Part shown: positions 15,192-23,425 of the stretch, in pieces
How the letters are laid out: every line of letters starts with the position of its first letter
Numbering within the stretch: position 1 is the stretch's first letter
NCBI GenBank assembly: GCA_963820055.1
Contig: CAWFYJ010000004.1
Location: 186,001-250,000, forward strand
Length of the DNA: 64,000 bases
Reading direction: 5' to 3'
Origin: RHKX01 sp963820055
GTDB taxonomy: Bacteria; Actinomycetota; Thermoleophilia; Solirubrobacterales; 70-9
Translations under genes and position numbers: made by a program
Notes under the pieces: model-generated
What the model was told of the DNA's origin: nothing
What the model saw: the letters and a program-made list of their open reading frames with translations, nothing else
Database searches by the model: none

Positions 15192-16534
15192 GGGCGGCCG
15201 CGCAGCGGGACGTCGAAGGCGCCGACCCCAGTGCCCCGGAACCCGACGAGCCGTGCCGTCGCCCCGCGCCCGGGCGCCAGGGTCATGTTGTTGCGCACGA
15301 TCGGCTCCGGCTCCGGGTCGGCCTCGAGCACTGCCCGCGAGAGGACCACGCGGATCACGGACTTGATCGTCATCAGTGCCAGGTGCGAGCCGACGCAGTG
15401 ACGGGCGCCGGCGCCGAACGGCAGCCAGACCCGGGAGCTCGGCCTCGGATCCTCGAGGAACCGCTCGGGTCGGAACTGCTCGGGCGCCGGGAAGACCTCG
15501 GGATCGCGGTGGATGAGGAAGATGCACGGCATCAGCGTCCACCCGCGCGGGAACGTGTAGCCGCCGACCTCCTTTTCAGCGGTCAGGCGGCGGGCCGTGA
15601 CCGGGAGGATCGGGCGCTGGCGCAACGTCTCGCGGATCACCGCATCCAGGTAGGTGTCGTCCCCGGAGCCGAGCTCGGAGAGGAGCCGATCGTGGACGAC
15701 CGGGTGACGCAGCAGCCGCTCGAACGACCAGGCGAGGGCATTCGCCGTCGTCTCGTGGCCGGCGATCAGCATCGTCAGAACCTCGTCTCGGATCTCGCGA
15801 TCGGACATGAACGCGTCCTCGTGCGGCTGCGGCCCGCAGAGGGTCGAGAGCACGTCGGTGCCGCGCTCGTCGGGACGGAGGACGCGGCGGAGCCCGATCT
15901 CGTCGTGGAGGATCGCATCGATCTGCCGGGTCACCTCCATGACCTTGCCGAACGGCGACCGGCCGCCCATCTCGCGCTGGAACTGCGGCATCAGGGCAAG
16001 CGGGTTCTCGGCGATCTCGAGCATCTCGGGGACGAGCCTGCGGATCTCGGAATCCCGCTGGGGAGTGCAGACGCCGATCACGATCCGGACGATCGACTCG
16101 GTCGTGATCCGCCGCATCGGCTGCTGCATCTGAAACAGCTCGTCGACGGGCCACCCGGCCATCTCGCGGGCGGCGATCTCCTCGATCAGCCCGGCGTAGC
16201 CGCGGACGGCGCGAGGGTGGAACGAGGGAGCCATGAGCCGGCGGTGGTGCTTGTGCTCCTCGCCGTCGAGGAGAAACAGCGACTGCTCGCCGAGGACCGG
16301 GCGGAAGATCTGGTTCGTCGGACCCATCCGGAACGTCGAGGGGTCGCCGCTGAGGACGTCCCAGGCCGCCGCCGGGTCAGCGATGAACGCGCAGCGCTTC
16401 AGCGCCCCGAGCTTGACCGAGAAGATCGAGCCATGGCGATCGCGGTTGCGCTCCATGAAATCGACGGGGTCGCGAAACCACTGACGCATCTGCCAGAGGC
16501 CGGGGCTGGACGGGCCGGACGGGAGCACGATCAA
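15188..16534 (-). CDS. Cytochrome P450
   Basis: A 448-aa soluble P450. The I-helix oxygen-activation motif A-G-H-E-T-T-A-N-A, the K-helix E-T-L-R and the heme loop F-G-A-G-A-R-H-C-V-G (proximal Cys 380) are all intact. The form resembles actinobacterial fatty-acid or terpenoid hydroxylases. TTG start at 16534 (GTG at 16528 is an alternative). Co-transcribed with the PECR-like SDR and divergent from an acyl-CoA dehydrogenase, so an acyl-type substrate is reasonable. No ferredoxin gene is adjacent. Confidence 0.93.
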   Translation of the reverse strand: MIVLPSGPSSPGLWQMRQWFRDPVDFMERNRDRHGSIFSVKLGALKRCAFIADPAAAWDVLSGDPSTFRMGPTNQIFRPVLGEQSLFLLDGEEHKHHRRLMAPSFHPRAVRGYAGLIEEIAAREMAGWPVDELFQMQQPMRRITTESIVRIVIGVCTPQRDSEIRRLVPEMLEIAENPLALMPQFQREMGGRSPFGKVMEVTRQIDAILHDEIGLRRVLRPDERGTDVLSTLCGPQPHEDAFMSDREIRDEVLTMLIAGHETTANALAWSFERLLRHPVVHDRLLSELGSGDDTYLDAVIRETLRQRPILPVTARRLTAEKEVGGYTFPRGWTLMPCIFLIHRDPEVFPAPEQFRPERFLEDPRPSSRVWLPFGAGARHCVGSHLALMTIKSVIRVVLSRAVLEADPEPEPIVRNNMTLAPGRGATARLVGFRGTGVGAFDVPLRGRP

Positions 16535-16605
16535 TCGAGGGTAACCAACAAGCCGACGCCGCTATCCGCTGCCGAGACCGACGCAAGGCGGTTCCCGAAG
16601 CGCCA

Positions 16606-16640
16606 TTGTGTGTGAAGTAGTAAGTGCTACTGTCTACTTT
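16606..16640 (+). promoter_or_regulatory. Operator copy A (AAGTAG-N13-CTACTT) with overlapping promoter
   Basis: A perfect 6-base-arm palindrome AAGTAG (16615-16620) and CTACTT (16634-16639) separated by 13 bases, with a nested AGTAG-N6-CTACT (16616-16631). A possible promoter overlaps it: TTGTGT at 16606 and TACTGT at 16628, 16 bases apart, giving a short leader to the GTG of the acyl-CoA dehydrogenase at 16675. Binding would block the promoter, so repression is expected. The element is nearly identical to copy C on the opposite strand at 41751. Confidence 0.7.
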
Positions 16641-16674
16641 CCCCGGACTTCACCCCATCGAAGGAGCAGCGCGC

Positions 16675-17883
16675 GTGGCCACAGCAACGAAGGACGTCCT
16701 CAAGCCCGACTTCGGTTCCGGCAAGAAGCATCTGATCTTCACGGACGAGCACGAGGACCTGCGCGAGTCGATGAAGTCCTGGGTGCTCAAGGAGCTGACC
16801 CCGAACGCTGAGGAGTACGAGGAGAACCTCTGGCCCGACTCGGTCCTCGAGCGGATGGGCGAGCTCGGCTTCATCGGCCTCTGCTTCCCGGAGGAGTACG
16901 GCGGCCAGGGCGGCGACTACTACTACTCGCTCGTCCGCGCCGAGTGCCTGTCCTACGCGGAGTCCGGCGGACTCGGCATGGGACTCGCCGTCCACACCGA
17001 CATGGTCCTCCCCCCGATCGAGATGCTCGGCACCGAGGAGCAGAAGCAGCGCTACCTCGTCCCCGGCATCAAGGGCGAGAAGATCGCCTGTCTCGGGATC
17101 ACCGAGCCGGGCGCCGGCTCCGACGTCGCCGGGATCCGGACAACGGCGCGCCGCGACGGCGACGAGTACGTGATCAACGGGTCGAAGATCTTCATCACCA
17201 ACGGCGCGCGGGCGGACTTCATCCTCCTCGTCACCAAGACCGACCCCGACGCCGGCCACGACGGCATCACGCTGTTCATCGTCGACCTCAAGGACGAGAA
17301 CGGCGACCACGTCCCCGGCTTCTCGGTCTCGCGGACGCTCGAGAAGCTCGGCATGCACTCCTCCGACACGGCCGAGCTGGCCTTCGAGGACGTCCGGGTG
17401 CCGGCGGAGAACATCCTCGGCCAGGAGGGCAAGGGCTTCTACCACATCTCCTGGGAGCTCCAGGGCGAGCGCCTCGTCGGTGCGGTGGGCTGCGTCGCGG
17501 GCGCCGAGCGGCTCTTCGAGAAGACCCTCGAGTACGCCAAGGATCGCGAGGCCTTCGGCCGCCCGATCGGCAAGTTCCAGACGATTCGCCACAAGTTCGC
17601 GGCGATGTCGACCAAGATCGAGGCCGCCAAGCAGCTGACCTACACGACCGCGTGGCGCTTCGCCAACGGCGAGTACCCGGTCCGCGAGATCACCCAGTCG
17701 AAGCTGTTCGCCTCCCAGATCGCCTGCGAGGTCGCCGACGAATGCGTCCAGATCCACGGCGGCTACGGCTACATGAAGGAGTACGGCATCGAGCGCGCCT
17801 ACCGCGACATGCGCCTGAACCGCATCGGCGCCGGCTCCGACGAGGTCATGCTCGAGGTCATCGGCCGCTCCTACGGGCTGTAG
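16675..17883 (+). CDS. Acyl-CoA dehydrogenase
   Basis: A 402-aa FAD-dependent acyl-CoA dehydrogenase (first step of beta-oxidation or branched-chain catabolism). Signatures: G-I-T-E-P-G-A-G-S-D-V, I-T-N-G-A, the H-S-S-D-T loop, R-E-A-F-G-R-P-I-G-K-F-Q and Q-I-H-G-G-Y-G-Y. The medium-chain catalytic Glu position near the C-terminus is Gly (I-G-A-G-S-D-E), but a Glu in Q-G-E-R-L-V matches the alternative base of isovaleryl- and long-chain enzymes. GTG start with GAAGGAG 8 bases upstream. Preceded by operator copy A. Confidence 0.93.
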   Translation: MATATKDVLKPDFGSGKKHLIFTDEHEDLRESMKSWVLKELTPNAEEYEENLWPDSVLERMGELGFIGLCFPEEYGGQGGDYYYSLVRAECLSYAESGGLGMGLAVHTDMVLPPIEMLGTEEQKQRYLVPGIKGEKIACLGITEPGAGSDVAGIRTTARRDGDEYVINGSKIFITNGARADFILLVTKTDPDAGHDGITLFIVDLKDENGDHVPGFSVSRTLEKLGMHSSDTAELAFEDVRVPAENILGQEGKGFYHISWELQGERLVGAVGCVAGAERLFEKTLEYAKDREAFGRPIGKFQTIRHKFAAMSTKIEAAKQLTYTTAWRFANGEYPVREITQSKLFASQIACEVADECVQIHGGYGYMKEYGIERAYRDMRLNRIGAGSDEVMLEVIGRSYGL

Positions 17884-18511
17884 GAAGGGATACCTCCGGC
17901 CGGGCGGCGTGGGGCCGACGATCTTCGGCGGGCGGTGAAAGGCAGTGAGGGAAGGGTTCTGGCGACCGCGCCGGCTCACCCCGAACGCCGATGGCGAATT
18001 TGGGCTCCCACAGGGCCCAAATTCGCCATTCGGCCCGCTGACTCAGCCCGCGAATGGCAATTCGTACACGCTGGGGCATGTCAACTTGCCCCTGAGATCG
18101 CAAGTGAGCACCGGCCCGAGCTAGGCCGGTACGCCACCCTCCCCCCTCACTGCCACACCCACTCCCAGCCATTCCAGCCCCTCTAGGCGCCAGCGAACTC
18201 GTCCGGGGCGAGACCGGCCCCAGAAATGCCTCGACCCGCCGTTGCCAAGCGGGTCGAAGCGGGGATGGGTATGGATCGGACCAGAGAATGCGGCGTCCGC
18301 TAGGTCGCCGCACCGGTTCTTGGGACTCTTAGGCCCTGATGGATCCAGCATCGACCCTCGGCGAGCCGGCCGCAATAGTCCGATCGGCTGAACCGGCGGC
18401 GCGGCGGCGACTAGGCCGGTCGTGCCCGCCTCCATCCGATCGGAGGAGCCGGGACTCAACCATTCGTCCAAACGCTTTGCGGGCGGCGGGGCCGGTGCCA
18501 CAATCGCCGCG
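17884..18511. other. 628-base gene-free stretch
   Basis: I see no credible gene here; open frames on both strands lack a start signal and recognisable residues. It holds hairpin repeat HR-A copy 1 (17991-18047) and a small inverted repeat ACTTGC-N10-GCAAGT near 18085. The last ~300 bases presumably carry the promoter of the response regulator gene at 18512, but no convincing -35/-10 pair stands out. Confidence 0.6.
17991..18047. repeat. Hairpin repeat family HR-A, copy 1
   Basis: A perfect 15-bp stem, 17991-18005 pairing with 18015-18029, around a 9-base loop TCCCACAGG, followed by the tail GCTGACTCAGC (18037-18047). The loop core CACAGG and the tail recur in copies at 50957 and 62763. Located after the acyl-CoA dehydrogenase stop. 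Confidence 0.8.
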
Positions 18512-19171
18512 ATGAGTGCCAGGCATCGGGCCGGCGGCGAGGGGCAGCTCGTCGTCACGGTCGCCGACGGCAGCCCGTTGTTCAGGATCGGGCTCGTCGC
18601 CGTGCTCGAAGAGGCCGGGATCGCAGTCGCCGACGAGGCGACCGACCCGGCGGCCGCCGTGGTGGCGATCGAGCGTCATCGCCCCGACGTGGCGGTCGTC
18701 GACCTCGACCTCCCCGACCCGGGCGGCCTGGCGGTGCTCGAGGCGATCCAGCTGCGCGACTTCCCCACGCGCATCCTCCTGCTCGCCGCAGGCCCGGAGA
18801 GCGGCGCGCTCTATCGGGCGCTCTCGCTGGGAGCCGGCGGCTTCCTCGCCAAGCGCAGCGAAGGCGAGCGCGTCTGCGGCGCGATCCGAGCCGTGGCCAC
18901 CGGCGAGACCGTCATCGACGAACGCTTCGGATCGGGGCTCGCCGCCGAGATCCGTCTCCGCGAGCGCGGCGATCGGCCGGCGTTGACCGACCGCGAACGC
19001 GAGGTGCTCTCGCTTACCGCCGAAGGCGGCTCGGTCGCCGAAGTGGCCGGCCGGCTCCACCTCAGCGCCGCGACGATCAAGACGCACCTTCACCACGTCT
19101 ACGAGAAGCTCGACGTCTCCGATCGAGCGGCTGCCGTGGCGGTCGCGATGCGCTTCGGGTTGATCGAATAG
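18512..19171 (+). CDS. NarL/FixJ-family response regulator (degenerate receiver)
   Basis: A 219-aa response regulator with an N-terminal receiver (about 10-130) and a C-terminal LuxR-type helix-turn-helix (L-T-D-R-E-R-E-V-L then A-T-I-K-T-H-L-H-H-V-Y-E-K-L). The phospho-acceptor Asp is kept in A-V-V-D-L-D-L-P, but the first acidic pair reads D-G rather than D-D and the switch Thr position is Ala (L-L-L-A-A-G). Phosphorylation may therefore be altered. ATG at 18512 is chosen over an ORF start 30 codons earlier. Paralogue of the next gene; both end S-D-R-A-A-A-V-A. Confidence 0.88.
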   Translation: MSARHRAGGEGQLVVTVADGSPLFRIGLVAVLEEAGIAVADEATDPAAAVVAIERHRPDVAVVDLDLPDPGGLAVLEAIQLRDFPTRILLLAAGPESGALYRALSLGAGGFLAKRSEGERVCGAIRAVATGETVIDERFGSGLAAEIRLRERGDRPALTDREREVLSLTAEGGSVAEVAGRLHLSAATIKTHLHHVYEKLDVSDRAAAVAVAMRFGLIE

Positions 19172-19308
19172 CGCGTGGCCCCGGAACTGGAGAGGGCGCC
19201 GCTCCAGCGACGCCCTCAGCCGTTCCGTTCCCCCTCGCCTGCGAGCGAGGGAATGCAACCGTGTCTGACCGACCTATCGGCCGCCCTGAGGTCGGCCTCG
19301 ATCGGTCA

Positions 19309-19353
19309 TTCGGTTGATCCTCGGGCTGAGATCTCTGCCAACCGTTCGGTTGA
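19309..19353. promoter_or_regulatory. Direct repeat TTCGGTTGA x2 upstream of response regulator gene
   Basis: Two identical 9-mers TTCGGTTGA at 19309-19317 and 19345-19353, 36 bases apart start to start, in the 233-base gap before the second response regulator gene (GTG 19405). Same-face placement at about 3.4 helical turns is compatible with tandem binding by a LuxR-type regulator. The site is a suggestion only. Confidence 0.35.
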
Positions 19354-19404
19354 CGCCGGGTCACGCCCGATTCCGCCGCCCCCCGCCGTGAGAGAATCCG
19401 CCCC

Positions 19405-20046
19405 GTGAGCGGCAGACGGCTGACGATCCTGATCGCGGACGATCATCCGGTCTACCGGCAGGGTCTCGAACGCGCGATCGGCGAGCGCCCGGACCTCGAC
19501 CTGGTCGGGTCGACGTCGGACGGCCGCCAGGCACTCGAGCGGATCCATGAACTCGAACCCGACGTGGCCGTCGTCGACGTACGGATGCCCGGGCTCGACG
19601 GCCTCAAGATCGTCAGCGCCGTCCAGCGCGACGGCCTGCGGACGCGGGTGATGCTGCTGACCGGGTACGAGGACTCCGGAGCCGCCTACAAGGCTCTGGC
19701 CGAAGGCGCCGCCGGCTACGTCTCGAAGGCGTCCGACCACACCGAACTCTGCGACTCGATCGTCGCCGCCGGGCGCGGCGAGACCGTGATCGCGCCGCAG
19801 TTCGCGGCCGGGATCGCGACCGAGATCCAGCTCCGCGAGACGTCGGACCGCCCGGCGCTCACCGCCCGCGAGGCCGAGGTGCTGCGGTTCCTCGCCGAGG
19901 GCAGGACCGCGGCCCGGATCGGCGAGGAGCTGCATCTCTCCGAAGCCACCGTCAAGACCCACCTCCACAACCTGTACGAGAAGCTCGGGGTCTCCGACAG
20001 GGCGGCCGCGGTGGCGACCGCGATGCGCTGGGGTCTGCTCGAGTGA
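19405..20046 (+). CDS. NarL/FixJ-family response regulator
   Basis: A 213-aa response regulator with a complete receiver: D-D in I-L-I-A-D-D-H-P, the phospho-acceptor Asp in V-V-D-V-R-M-P-G-L-D-G, Thr in M-L-L-T-G-Y, Lys in Y-V-S-K-A. The LuxR helix-turn-helix is L-T-A-R-E-A-E-V-L then E-A-T-V-K-T-H-L-H-N-L-Y-E-K-L. GTG start. Its stop overlaps the start of the hybrid kinase gene by 4 bases, making that kinase the likely cognate partner. Confidence 0.92.
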   Translation: MSGRRLTILIADDHPVYRQGLERAIGERPDLDLVGSTSDGRQALERIHELEPDVAVVDVRMPGLDGLKIVSAVQRDGLRTRVMLLTGYEDSGAAYKALAEGAAGYVSKASDHTELCDSIVAAGRGETVIAPQFAAGIATEIQLRETSDRPALTAREAEVLRFLAEGRTAARIGEELHLSEATVKTHLHNLYEKLGVSDRAAAVATAMRWGLLE

Positions 20047-21215
20047 GCGTCCCGGGCGGGCCTCCCCCCGAGGAGGGATCGGACGGCGAGTCGCCGCTTC
20101 AGGTCATCGGCCAGCTGGCCGGTGGGATCGCGCACGACTTCAACAACATCCTCGGCGTGATCATCAACTACGCCCGCTTCGCGCAGGGCTCGGTCCCCCC
20201 CGGCTCGCCGGCCGCGGCCGACATCGAGGAGATCAGGCGTGCCGCCGAGCGGGGCGTCGGCCTCGTCCGCCAGCTGATGATCCTCGCTCGCCGCGAGAGC
20301 GGGTCAACCGTCGTCTTCGACCTCAACGAGCTGATCTCCGGCCTCGACGGATTCCTCCGCTCGACGATCGGCGAGCACATCACCGTCGAACGGCGCCTCG
20401 ACCCGGAGCTCTGGCCGCTCGCCGACGATCCGGCCCGGGTCGAGCAAATCCTCATCAACCTCGCCGTCAACTCGCGCGATGCGATGCCCGGCGGCGGCAC
20501 ACTTACCTTCGAGACCGGCAACGCCGAGCTCGGCGCGGCCGAGACGATCGCCTACCCGGGAGTGGAGCCGGGCCGCTACGTCCGGCTGCTCGTCACCGAC
20601 ACCGGGATCGGAATGGACAGCGAGGTGGCGTCGCGGGCGTTCGAGCCGATGTTCACGACGAAGGCGTCGGGGCAGGGCACGGGCCTGGGGCTCGCGACCG
20701 TCTACACGATCGTCACCCAGGCGGGCGGGATGATCGATCTCTCCTCCAACCCCGGCCGCGGCACCAGCATCGAGATCCACCTGCCGGCGAGCCAGAGCAG
20801 CCGGACGCCTGCGGCCCGCCCGTCGCAGGCCGCGCCGGCAGGGCGCGGTGAGGCCGTCCTGATCGCCGAGGACGACGAGGCCGTGCGGCGAGTCGCCGAG
20901 CGCATCCTCGACACGGCCGGCTACCGCGTCACCTCCTGCCCGGGAGGTGTCGAGGCCCTCGAGCTGCTCGACGATCCCGGCACCCACTACGACCTGCTTC
21001 TGGCCGACGTCGTCATGCCCGGAATGCGCGGCGACGACCTCGCGCGGCGTGCCGTCGCGATGCGCCCGGGTCTGCACGTCCTCTTCATGTCCGGCTACAG
21101 CGACGACGCCCCGCCGAGCGACCTCGGCCCGACGTCCGGCCGCGTCGCGTTCATCGACAAGCCGTTCGACGCCGGCGCCCTGCTCGAGCGCCTGCGCGAG
21201 CTACTCGGCGGCTAG
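20043..21215 (+). CDS. Soluble hybrid histidine kinase with C-terminal receiver
   Basis: A 390-aa kinase that starts almost directly with the phospho-acceptor helix: H31 in G-G-I-A-H-D-F-N-N. The ATPase domain follows (N-L-A-V-N-S-R-D-A, D-T-G-I-G-M-D, G-T-G-L-G-L-A-T-V), then a Pro/Ala linker and a complete receiver (A-E-D-D-E, L-L-A-D-V-V-M-P-G, S-G-Y-S, D-K-P-F-D). No membrane helix or sensory domain is present, so its input must come from another protein. GTG start overlapping the upstream regulator. Convergent 15-base overlap with mscL. Confidence 0.92.
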   Translation: MSVPGGPPPEEGSDGESPLQVIGQLAGGIAHDFNNILGVIINYARFAQGSVPPGSPAAADIEEIRRAAERGVGLVRQLMILARRESGSTVVFDLNELISGLDGFLRSTIGEHITVERRLDPELWPLADDPARVEQILINLAVNSRDAMPGGGTLTFETGNAELGAAETIAYPGVEPGRYVRLLVTDTGIGMDSEVASRAFEPMFTTKASGQGTGLGLATVYTIVTQAGGMIDLSSNPGRGTSIEIHLPASQSSRTPAARPSQAAPAGRGEAVLIAEDDEAVRRVAERILDTAGYRVTSCPGGVEALELLDDPGTHYDLLLADVVMPGMRGDDLARRAVAMRPGLHVLFMSGYSDDAPPSDLGPTSGRVAFIDKPFDAGALLERLRELLGG

Positions 21216-21632
21216 CGCCGGCGGGCCCTCGGCGAGCTCCGAGGTGCAGAAGGCACAACGGGTCGCCTTCGCGGGAACGTCGGAGAGGCAGTGCGGGCAC
21301 TCCTTCGTGTCCGGGTCCTTGCCGCGCTTGCGACGCTCCTCGAGCTTGTTCATCGGCAGCACGATCAGGAAGTAGATCGCCGCCGCGACCGAGATGAACG
21401 CGAACAGGGCGTTCAGGAACGAGCCGTAGTTGAACTGCGCGTCATTGATCGTGAAGTGGAGGTCGCTGAAGTCGGGCTCGCCGAAGATCATCGCGATCAG
21501 GGGCGTGACCAGGTCGGCGACGAGCGATGTCACGAGCGCGCCGAAGGCGGCTCCGATGACGACGGCGACCGCCAGCTCGACCACGTTCCCGCGGCTGATG
21601 AACTCCTTGAAACCCCTCAGCATCTCGGCCAT
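21201..21632 (-). CDS. mscL: Large-conductance mechanosensitive channel with zinc-ribbon tail
   Basis: A 143-aa MscL. The N-terminal amphipathic helix and first pore helix (G-N-V-V-E-L-A-V-A-V-V-I-G-A-A-F-G) and second helix (A-I-Y-F-L-I-V-L-P-M-N) are canonical. The C-terminal part carries C-P-H-C-L-S-D-V-P-A-K-A-T-R-C-A-F-C, a zinc-ribbon-like CxxC...CxxC motif in place of a plain cytoplasmic helix bundle. ATG at 21632; divergent from the next gene with only 37 bases between starts. Confidence 0.93.
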   Translation of the reverse strand: MAEMLRGFKEFISRGNVVELAVAVVIGAAFGALVTSLVADLVTPLIAMIFGEPDFSDLHFTINDAQFNYGSFLNALFAFISVAAAIYFLIVLPMNKLEERRKRGKDPDTKECPHCLSDVPAKATRCAFCTSELAEGPPALAAE

Positions 21633-21669
21633 GGGCCGATGCTTTCAGAGCAGCGGATAGCGTGCAGGG

Positions 21670-22848
21670 ATGAGCGTCGTCAAGGACACCGGCACGCGGG
21701 CGGTCGTGCCCCCGTTCGAGACCGAGCACGAAGAGCTGCGCGCGACCGTGCGCCGCTGGGTGGAGAACGAGATCGTCCCCGAGCAGGGCGAGTGGGAGGA
21801 GCGGCGCGAGTTCCCGCGCGCGCTCTTCGACCGTGCCGCCGAGCTCGGCTTCCTCGGCCTCAAGTACCCGGAGCGCCTCGGCGGGCAGGGCGGCAACGGG
21901 CTTCACGACGCCGTCTGGGCGGAGGAGGTCGCTGCCGCCGGGATGTGCGGCGGCGTCGGTGCCGGGCTCGGCGCCCACACCGGCATCGCGACACCGCCGG
22001 TCTTCAACTTCGGCACCGACGACCAGCACGAGCGCTTCCTGCGGCCGGCGATCGCCGGCGAGAAGATCGCGGCGCTCGGCATCACCGAGCCCGGCGCGGG
22101 CTCCGATGTCGCATCGATCCGGACGAGCGCCCGGAAGGTCGCCGGCGGCTGGGTCGTCAACGGCTCGAAGACGTTCATCACCAACGGCGTCCGTGCCGAC
22201 TTCCTCGTCTGTGCCGTCAAGACGACGAGCGAGGGCGGCCACGGCGGCATCTCCTTCCTGATCCTCGAGAGCGACATGAAGGGCTACGAGGTATCGCGCA
22301 AGCTCGAGAAGCTCGGCTGGCACTCATCCGACACCGGCGAGCTCTCCTTCACCGACGTCGCCGTGCCCGACGCGAACCTCCTCGGCGCCGAGAACGAGGG
22401 CTTCAAGCTGATCATGTCCAACTTCCAGTGGGAGCGGGAGCTGATGGCGCTCGGCGCCGTCGGGTCGATGGACTGGTGCCTGCGGCGGACGATCGCCTAC
22501 GCGCTCGAGCGCAAGGCGTTCGGGCGGTCGATCGGGCACTTCCAGGCGATCCGTCACAAGATCGCGGAGATGGCCACGAAGCTGGAGGCCGGGCGGGCGA
22601 TGACCTACTCGGCCCTGCGGCTGATGGCCTCCGGACAGGACGCGCTGCGCGAGGTGACCGCCGCGAAGCTGTTCACGCAGCGGGCGGCCGTCGAAGTCGC
22701 CGACGACGCGGTCCAGATCCACGGCGGCTACGGCTACATGCGCGAGTACGAGGTCGAGCGGGCCCTCCGCGACGCCCGGCTCGGCCCGATCGGCGGCGGA
22801 ACCGACGAGATCATGAAGGAGATTCTCGGGCGTGGCCTCGGTCTCTGA
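21670..22848 (+). CDS. Acyl-CoA dehydrogenase
   Basis: A 392-aa acyl-CoA dehydrogenase paralogous to that at 16675. It has G-I-T-E-P-G-A-G-S-D-V, I-T-N-G-V, W-H-S-S-D-T, R-K-A-F-G-R-S-I-G-H-F-Q and Q-I-H-G-G-Y-G-Y. As in the paralogue, the C-terminal Glu position is Gly (I-G-G-G-T-D-E) while F-Q-W-E-R-E offers the alternative catalytic Glu. The shared AAGTAG operator is not found upstream, so its control differs. Its 3' end overlaps the GNAT gene by 17 bases. Confidence 0.93.
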   Translation: MSVVKDTGTRAVVPPFETEHEELRATVRRWVENEIVPEQGEWEERREFPRALFDRAAELGFLGLKYPERLGGQGGNGLHDAVWAEEVAAAGMCGGVGAGLGAHTGIATPPVFNFGTDDQHERFLRPAIAGEKIAALGITEPGAGSDVASIRTSARKVAGGWVVNGSKTFITNGVRADFLVCAVKTTSEGGHGGISFLILESDMKGYEVSRKLEKLGWHSSDTGELSFTDVAVPDANLLGAENEGFKLIMSNFQWERELMALGAVGSMDWCLRRTIAYALERKAFGRSIGHFQAIRHKIAEMATKLEAGRAMTYSALRLMASGQDALREVTAAKLFTQRAAVEVADDAVQIHGGYGYMREYEVERALRDARLGPIGGGTDEIMKEILGRGLGL

Positions 22849-23425
22849 CGAGATCCGCCCGCTCGAACCGGGTGACGTCGACCGGGCGGCCCGCGTCTTC
22901 GCGCGCGCCTTCGCCTGGCACGAGCCGTGGGGCGACTGGGCGATGCCGGATCCCTCCGATCGTGAGGAGCGGATCTATTCCCGCTTCCGCAGCGACCTGC
23001 TCGAGCGCTTCATCCCCTACGGCGAGTGCTGGACGATCGGCGACGGCGCGGCCGCCACGATGTGGATCCCGCCCGGAGTCGAGCAGCTGGCGAGCCGCCG
23101 CAGCGAGGCCGACTACGCCGGCTTCGGCGAGGTCGCCGACGAGATGCGCGCCGGCGATCAGCTGATCGCCTCGCTGAAGCCGGCCGAGGAGCACTGGTAC
23201 CTCGACACGATCGCCACCGACCCCGACCTACACGGCCAGGGCCTCGGCGGCCGCCTCCTCGACCACGACCTCGCGATCCGCGACGCCGCCGGGCATGCCT
23301 GCGCCCTCGACACCCACACGCCCGACAACATCGGCTTCTACGGGCGGCGCGGCTTCGAGGTGATCGGTGAGGGCCCCCTCGGCGAGGGCTTGAACGTCTA
23401 CATGATGTTCAGAGCGGCGCGCTGA
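22832..23425 (+). CDS. GNAT family N-acetyltransferase
   Basis: A 197-aa acetyltransferase. The acetyl-CoA pyrophosphate loop is clear: I-A-T-D-P-D-L-H-G-Q-G-L-G-G-R-L-L. The C-terminal T-P-D-N-I-G-F-Y-G-R-R-G-F motif completes the fold. The substrate is unknown. GTG start at 22832, 17 bases inside the preceding acyl-CoA dehydrogenase gene, so translation is probably coupled. Confidence 0.88.
   Translation: MASVSDEIRPLEPGDVDRAARVFARAFAWHEPWGDWAMPDPSDREERIYSRFRSDLLERFIPYGECWTIGDGAAATMWIPPGVEQLASRRSEADYAGFGEVADEMRAGDQLIASLKPAEEHWYLDTIATDPDLHGQGLGGRLLDHDLAIRDAAGHACALDTHTPDNIGFYGRRGFEVIGEGPLGEGLNVYMMFRAAR

Noticed and set aside
17858..18313. Minus-strand frame of 151 codons overlapping the gap after the acyl-CoA dehydrogenase
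   Set aside because: It runs through the HR-A hairpin and has low-complexity Arg/Ser/Pro content and no recognisable domain.
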